From: Bacteroidota bacterium
GTDB lineage: Bacteria > Bacteroidota > Bacteroidia > Bacteroidales > Lentimicrobiaceae
DNA: 9,210 nt
Direction: 5' to 3'
Assembly: GCA_023428585.1 (NCBI GenBank)
Contig: JAEYXG010000147.1
Coordinates: forward strand, 1 to 9,210
The translations under genes and the position numbers were made by a program. How positions within the stretch are numbered: position 1 is the stretch's first letter; each line of letters opens with the position of its first letter. Positions 6,926 to 9,210 of the stretch are shown in pieces. The notes under the pieces were generated by a model. It saw only the letters and a program-made list of their open reading frames with translations, did not search any database and had not been told where the DNA came from.

Positions 6926-7525
6926 ATGAAACACAAGTTGCTTCCTGAAAGCTTTTATTCCGGGCCAGATGTGGTGGCAATAGCCAGGGAGTTATTGGGC
7001 AAAACGCTGGTCACCTATGTAAACGGACAATACACATCAGGCATTATAATTGAAACAGAAGCCTACAATGGAATATTTGACAAGGCTTCGCACGCCTATG
7101 GCAACCGAAGGACCAAACGAACGGAAACAATGTATAAGGCAGGAGGCATTGCATACATATACCTCTGTTACGGCATTCATTCACTGTTTAATGTTGTAAC
7201 AAACAGTGCCGATATCCCCCATGCGGTTCTGATCAGAGGAATTTATCCAAAAGAAGGTCAGGAAGTGATGAGCCATAGGATTGGAGGCCAAGTACATGGA
7301 AAAGCGGGTGTTGGACCGGGAAGAGTTACCAAACTACTGGGGTTGACGTATGCAGATGATGGAGAAGATCTAATAAATGGCAATAAGGTGTGGATTGAGG
7401 ATAATGAACTTATAATTCCTGATTCTGCCATACATATAACACCAAGAATAGGTGTGGCTTATGCAGCTGAGGATTCATTGCTGCCATACAGATTTCAGGT
7501 TGATGCCAATGCAATAATTATATAA
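6926..7525 (+). CDS. mpg: 3-methyladenine DNA glycosylase (AAG/Mpg family)
   Basis: This base-excision-repair enzyme removes alkylated or deaminated purines such as 3-methyladenine and hypoxanthine by cleaving the N-glycosidic bond. With the ATG at 6926 it has 199 residues, typical of bacterial members. The active-site block ETEAY (43-47) gives the catalytic Glu45 and the intercalating Tyr47. His56 and Arg104 (VLIRG) match the base-pocket His and Arg of human AAG, and YIYLCYG (77-83) is the conserved strand. An in-frame TTG at 6920 would add two residues, but its GGAG is better read as part of the ribosome binding site. The gene follows the recQ stop by 9 bases, indicating cotranscription, and is followed by a terminator. 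The sequence is full length with no missing key residue. Confidence 0.95.
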   Translation: MKHKLLPESFYSGPDVVAIARELLGKTLVTYVNGQYTSGIIIETEAYNGIFDKASHAYGNRRTKRTETMYKAGGIAYIYLCYGIHSLFNVVTNSADIPHAVLIRGIYPKEGQEVMSHRIGGQVHGKAGVGPGRVTKLLGLTYADDGEDLINGNKVWIEDNELIIPDSAIHITPRIGVAYAAEDSLLPYRFQVDANAIII

Positions 7526-7542
7526 CGGGTGGTTGAAATAAA

Positions 7543-7574
7543 AAGAAGGCTTCTCAAATCTGAAAAGCCTTCTT
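7543..7574. terminator. Bidirectional terminator between mpg and the HU gene
   Basis: Arms 7543-7552 (AAGAAGGCTT) and 7565-7574 (AAGCCTTCTT) form a perfect 10-bp stem with a 12-base loop. A T-rich tail follows in both directions: a run of Ts within 7578-7583 on the + strand, and TTTATTT on the - strand. It can serve both the recQ-mpg transcript and the HU transcript, which ends at 7606. Confidence 0.88.
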
Positions 7575-7605
7575 CAATTTTTTAATTGCAGTTCCAATAC
7601 GTCAG

Positions 7606-7878
7606 TTACTTAACGTTTTTTGAAAGTTCAGTACCTGGTTTGAATTTAACCACTTTCTTAGCAGCAATCTTGATTTCTTTACCGGTTTGTGGATTGCGTC
7701 CTTTACGAGCAGCACGCTTTGAAACCGAAAATGAACCGAAACCTACGAGAGCAACCCTGTCGCCCTTCTTTAATGATTTTGAAGTTGCAGATACATAAGC
7801 ATCCAGTGCCTTCTTTGAGTCAGCCTTTGTGAGGCCTGATTCTGCTGCCATGGCAACGATTAATTCTTGTTTGTTCAT
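7606..7878 (-). CDS. hup: HU-family histone-like DNA-binding protein
   Basis: HU is a small nucleoid protein that binds and bends DNA with little sequence specificity as a dimer. The protein is 90 residues, the exact family size. The N-terminal MNKQELI helix pair covers 1-40. The signature VALVGFGSF (42-50) is followed by the DNA-binding beta arm containing RAARKGRNPQTGKEI (55-69), with Pro63 at the tip position that intercalates DNA, and the closing VVKFKPG (76-82). The protein is strongly basic. It is a single-gene unit with its own promoter and shares a terminator with the convergent mpg. IHF subunits have the same fold, but the RNPQTG arm and overall sequence fit HU. Confidence 0.95.
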   Translation of the reverse strand: MNKQELIVAMAAESGLTKADSKKALDAYVSATSKSLKKGDRVALVGFGSFSVSKRAARKGRNPQTGKEIKIAAKKVVKFKPGTELSKNVK

Positions 7879-7921
7879 TTTTACCTGATTTAAGATTAAT
7901 AATAAATTGGATAACCTAACG

Positions 7922-7952
7922 CAAATATAAGCTATTTCTTAGTAAAATCAAG
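7922..7952 (-). promoter_or_regulatory. Predicted promoter of the HU gene
   Basis: On the - strand a TATATTTG element (7922-7929) matches TAnnTTTG exactly, and CTTG (7949-7952) is a 3-of-4 match to the TTTG -33 box with the ideal 19-base spacer. The predicted transcript would start near 7915 with a leader of about 36 bases. AT-rich DNA upstream could add strength. This is the best-formed promoter in the window, as expected for an abundant protein. Confidence 0.65.
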
Positions 7953-7977
7953 CATTTTGGCGAAAAACACTCAAAAA

Positions 7978-8014
7978 AGTTAATAAAATAGCCATATTGT
8001 TAATAACTTTAGCC
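7978..8014. repeat. Imperfect direct repeat in the HU-fmt gap
   Basis: GTTAATAAAATAGCC (7979-7993) and GTTAATAACTTTAGCC (7999-8014) share the start GTTAATAA and the end TAGCC, spaced 20 bases apart (about two helical turns). They lie 27-62 bases upstream of the HU -33 box. The region is AT-rich, so chance is a real alternative. The rest of the gap (8015-8120) shows no gene or clear signal. Confidence 0.3.
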
Positions 8015-8120
8015 TAAAAAGCATGGATTAATGGTAGTTTCAGCACTTCAATGGTTTATAAAGGCCGCTTTTTAAGGTCTTATTGTTGTATTGACGTAGG
8101 GTAAATATATTGTAATCTGA

Positions 8121-9071
8121 TCAAATAAGCTTGAGTATTTCAAAACGGCTCCCTCTCAAAAAATCGGAAACCGGCATTGATCTCTTCCCAGCAGGCTGAA
8201 CCATGGTAATTTCAATAAACTCGTCATCGCAGGCAACGAGAAGCTTGTTGTTTTCAATTTTTACTGTTCCTGAATCAAGTGAGGTAGCCATTCCCGTTAG
8301 AGCCGATTTAAGCACTTTTAATTCCTTAACTCCATCTGAAGTAGTCAGAGTGCCGAAAGCTCCTGGATAGGGGCTTAAACCTCTTATAAAGTTATGTACG
8401 GAGGTGCTGGTCTGCTCCCAATTGATCTTGCAATCCTCCCTGAAAATTTTAGGGGCTTTCTTTAACTCAATATAGTCATTAGTCTGATTTACTGATGAAT
8501 GCGTGCCATTAAAGATAGCTTCAACTGTTTCAACTACCAGCTCTGCACCTATTAGCATTAGCTTATCGTGTACTTCTCCAGCCGTTTCATCTGGTCCAAT
8601 AGGTGTCTCTCTTTGCATGATGATTTTGCCGGTGTCAATTTCATCATTCAGAAAGAATGTAGTGACTCCTGTTGTTCTTTCTCCGTTAATCACTGCATGG
8701 TTGATGGGAGCAGCACCACGATACTGGGGTAATAGGGATGCGTGAAGGTTAAAGCAACCTGCTATGGGCATTTTCCAGATTACTTCAGGTAACTTGCGAA
8801 ATGCTACTACTATAAAAAGGTCGGCATTTATTGACTTAAGTTGTTCTACAAAATCAGGATCATTAAGTTTAAGAGGTTGGAGTACAGGTAAATGATGTTG
8901 AATTGCGAATTCCTTAACAGGGGAGGAGTGAACTTTTAATCCTCTTCCGGCTGGCTTGTCGGCCACCGTAACCACTGCAGTTACATTGAATTGCTTATCA
9001 AGAAGCATCTTTAAAGGTTCAACCGCAAAGTCCGGTGTTCCCATATATACTATTGAACGGTCCTGCTTCAT
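8121..9071 (-). CDS. fmt: Methionyl-tRNA formyltransferase
   Basis: Fmt transfers a formyl group from 10-formyltetrahydrofolate to Met-tRNA(fMet), producing the initiator tRNA for bacterial translation. The protein is 316 residues, standard for the family, from the ATG at 9069-9071. The N-terminal formyltransferase domain opens with VYMGTPDFAVEPL (8-20). The catalytic triad is Asn108 and His110 in FNLHAS and Asp146 in IDTGK, with the folate/tRNA loop SLLPQYRGAAPI at 112-123. The linker APKIFREDCKINW (206-218) and FIRGLSPYPGAF (228-239) lead to the C-terminal tRNA-binding domain (about 206-305). No TAnnTTTG element was seen in the 64 bases upstream, where a terminator for the preceding gene sits, so its promoter is unresolved. 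No clear terminator follows. Confidence 0.96.
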   Translation of the reverse strand: MKQDRSIVYMGTPDFAVEPLKMLLDKQFNVTAVVTVADKPAGRGLKVHSSPVKEFAIQHHLPVLQPLKLNDPDFVEQLKSINADLFIVVAFRKLPEVIWKMPIAGCFNLHASLLPQYRGAAPINHAVINGERTTGVTTFFLNDEIDTGKIIMQRETPIGPDETAGEVHDKLMLIGAELVVETVEAIFNGTHSSVNQTNDYIELKKAPKIFREDCKINWEQTSTSVHNFIRGLSPYPGAFGTLTTSDGVKELKVLKSALTGMATSLDSGTVKIENNKLLVACDDEFIEITMVQPAGKRSMPVSDFLRGSRFEILKLI

Positions 9072-9089
9072 ACCTCATTGTATAATGAA

Positions 9090-9116
9090 AACACCCGGAA
9101 TAACATTCCGGGTGTT
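9090..9116 (-). terminator. Intrinsic terminator of the right-edge gene, upstream of fmt
   Basis: Arms 9090-9101 and 9105-9116 form a perfect 12-bp stem (AACACCCGGAAT with its complement) around a 3-base loop. On the - strand the stem ends in a T-rich run (GTTTTCATT). It starts about 20 bases past the stop codon of the right-edge gene and ends 18 bases before the fmt ATG, so it separates the two transcripts. Confidence 0.88.
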
Positions 9117-9135
9117 CTCTTATTATATATTGCTA

Positions 9136-9210
9136 TTAAATTCCGTTTAAGCGGGTAATATTTTTTTCAACATCACGGGCTTCTGCGCTTCTTGGATATT
9201 CAACTTTAAT
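9136..9210 (-). CDS. C-terminal end of an unidentified protein, possibly TPR-type (partial)
   Basis: On the - strand the frame is open from the right edge to a TAA at 9136-9138, giving 24 residues that contain KVEYPRSAEARDVEKNITRL. The pattern 'YP.S.EAR..EK.I.RL' resembles the last helices of tetratricopeptide-repeat or BamD-like proteins. The well-placed terminator just downstream supports a real gene ending here. The rest lies beyond the window, so the family call is only a suggestion. Confidence 0.5.
   Translation of the reverse strand: MKVEYPRSAEARDVEKNITRLNGI

Noticed and set aside
7586..7798. 70-codon + strand reading frame opposite the HU gene
   Set aside because: Fully antisense to HU, which has all family motifs; starts in the terminator region.
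8058..8083. Possible terminator for fmt (ATAAAGGCC ... GGTCTTAT)
   Set aside because: The stem has a mismatch and a bulge, and no T-run follows on the - strand.
8503..9150. Two + strand reading frames opposite fmt
   Set aside because: Antisense to a well-supported gene, and no recognisable protein features.
1..9210. An undescribed multi-gene system such as a defence island, biosynthetic cluster or mobile element
   Set aside because: All intact genes belong to known families with housekeeping or sus-like roles; no transposase, integrase, toxin, nuclease cassette, CRISPR array or unexplained gene cluster is visible.

Overview
This window looks like chromosomal DNA from a member of the Bacteroidota, most likely Bacteroidales. 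The evidence is a pair of SusE/SusF-type outer-membrane lipoproteins, housekeeping proteins of Bacteroidota style, the absence of strong Shine-Dalgarno sites, and the Bacteroidota promoter -7 element (TAnnTTTG) in front of several genes. Base composition is moderately AT-rich and even, with no insertion sequence, prophage, CRISPR array, tRNA or rRNA visible.

Region 1 (1-2703) is the 3' end of a sus-like glycan-uptake operon on the + strand. It holds a SusE-like lipoprotein cut by the left edge, an unusual long hairpin in the gap, a SusF-like lipoprotein carrying two FN3-like repeats and three tandem SusE/SusF-type modules, and a strong intrinsic terminator. The expected susC/susD-type genes would lie left of the window. 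The target glycan cannot be named from this sequence; starch-like alpha-glucan is the family default.

Region 2 (2704-4850) holds rlmD (23S rRNA m5U methyltransferase, + strand) and aroK (shikimate kinase, - strand). They converge with one base between their stop codons. A -7 element lies shortly upstream of each gene and argues for the internal Met as the true start.

Region 3 (4851-7574) is a + strand DNA-repair pair: recQ helicase followed 9 bases later by mpg (3-methyladenine DNA glycosylase), closed by a bidirectional terminator. The RecQ is a variant: about 200 residues separate the helicase core from the zinc cluster, and there is no recognisable HRDC domain.

Region 4 (7575-9210) is on the - strand: an HU-family histone-like protein with a good promoter, fmt (methionyl-tRNA formyltransferase), a strong terminator, and the last 24 codons of a gene that may encode a TPR protein.

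Most of the window is ordinary core genome next to one end of a polysaccharide utilization locus. I found no convincing undescribed multi-gene system. The items most worth a second look are the susE-susF intergenic hairpin, the modular structure of the SusF-like protein, and the RecQ domain order. No gene-free stretch exceeds about 300 bases.
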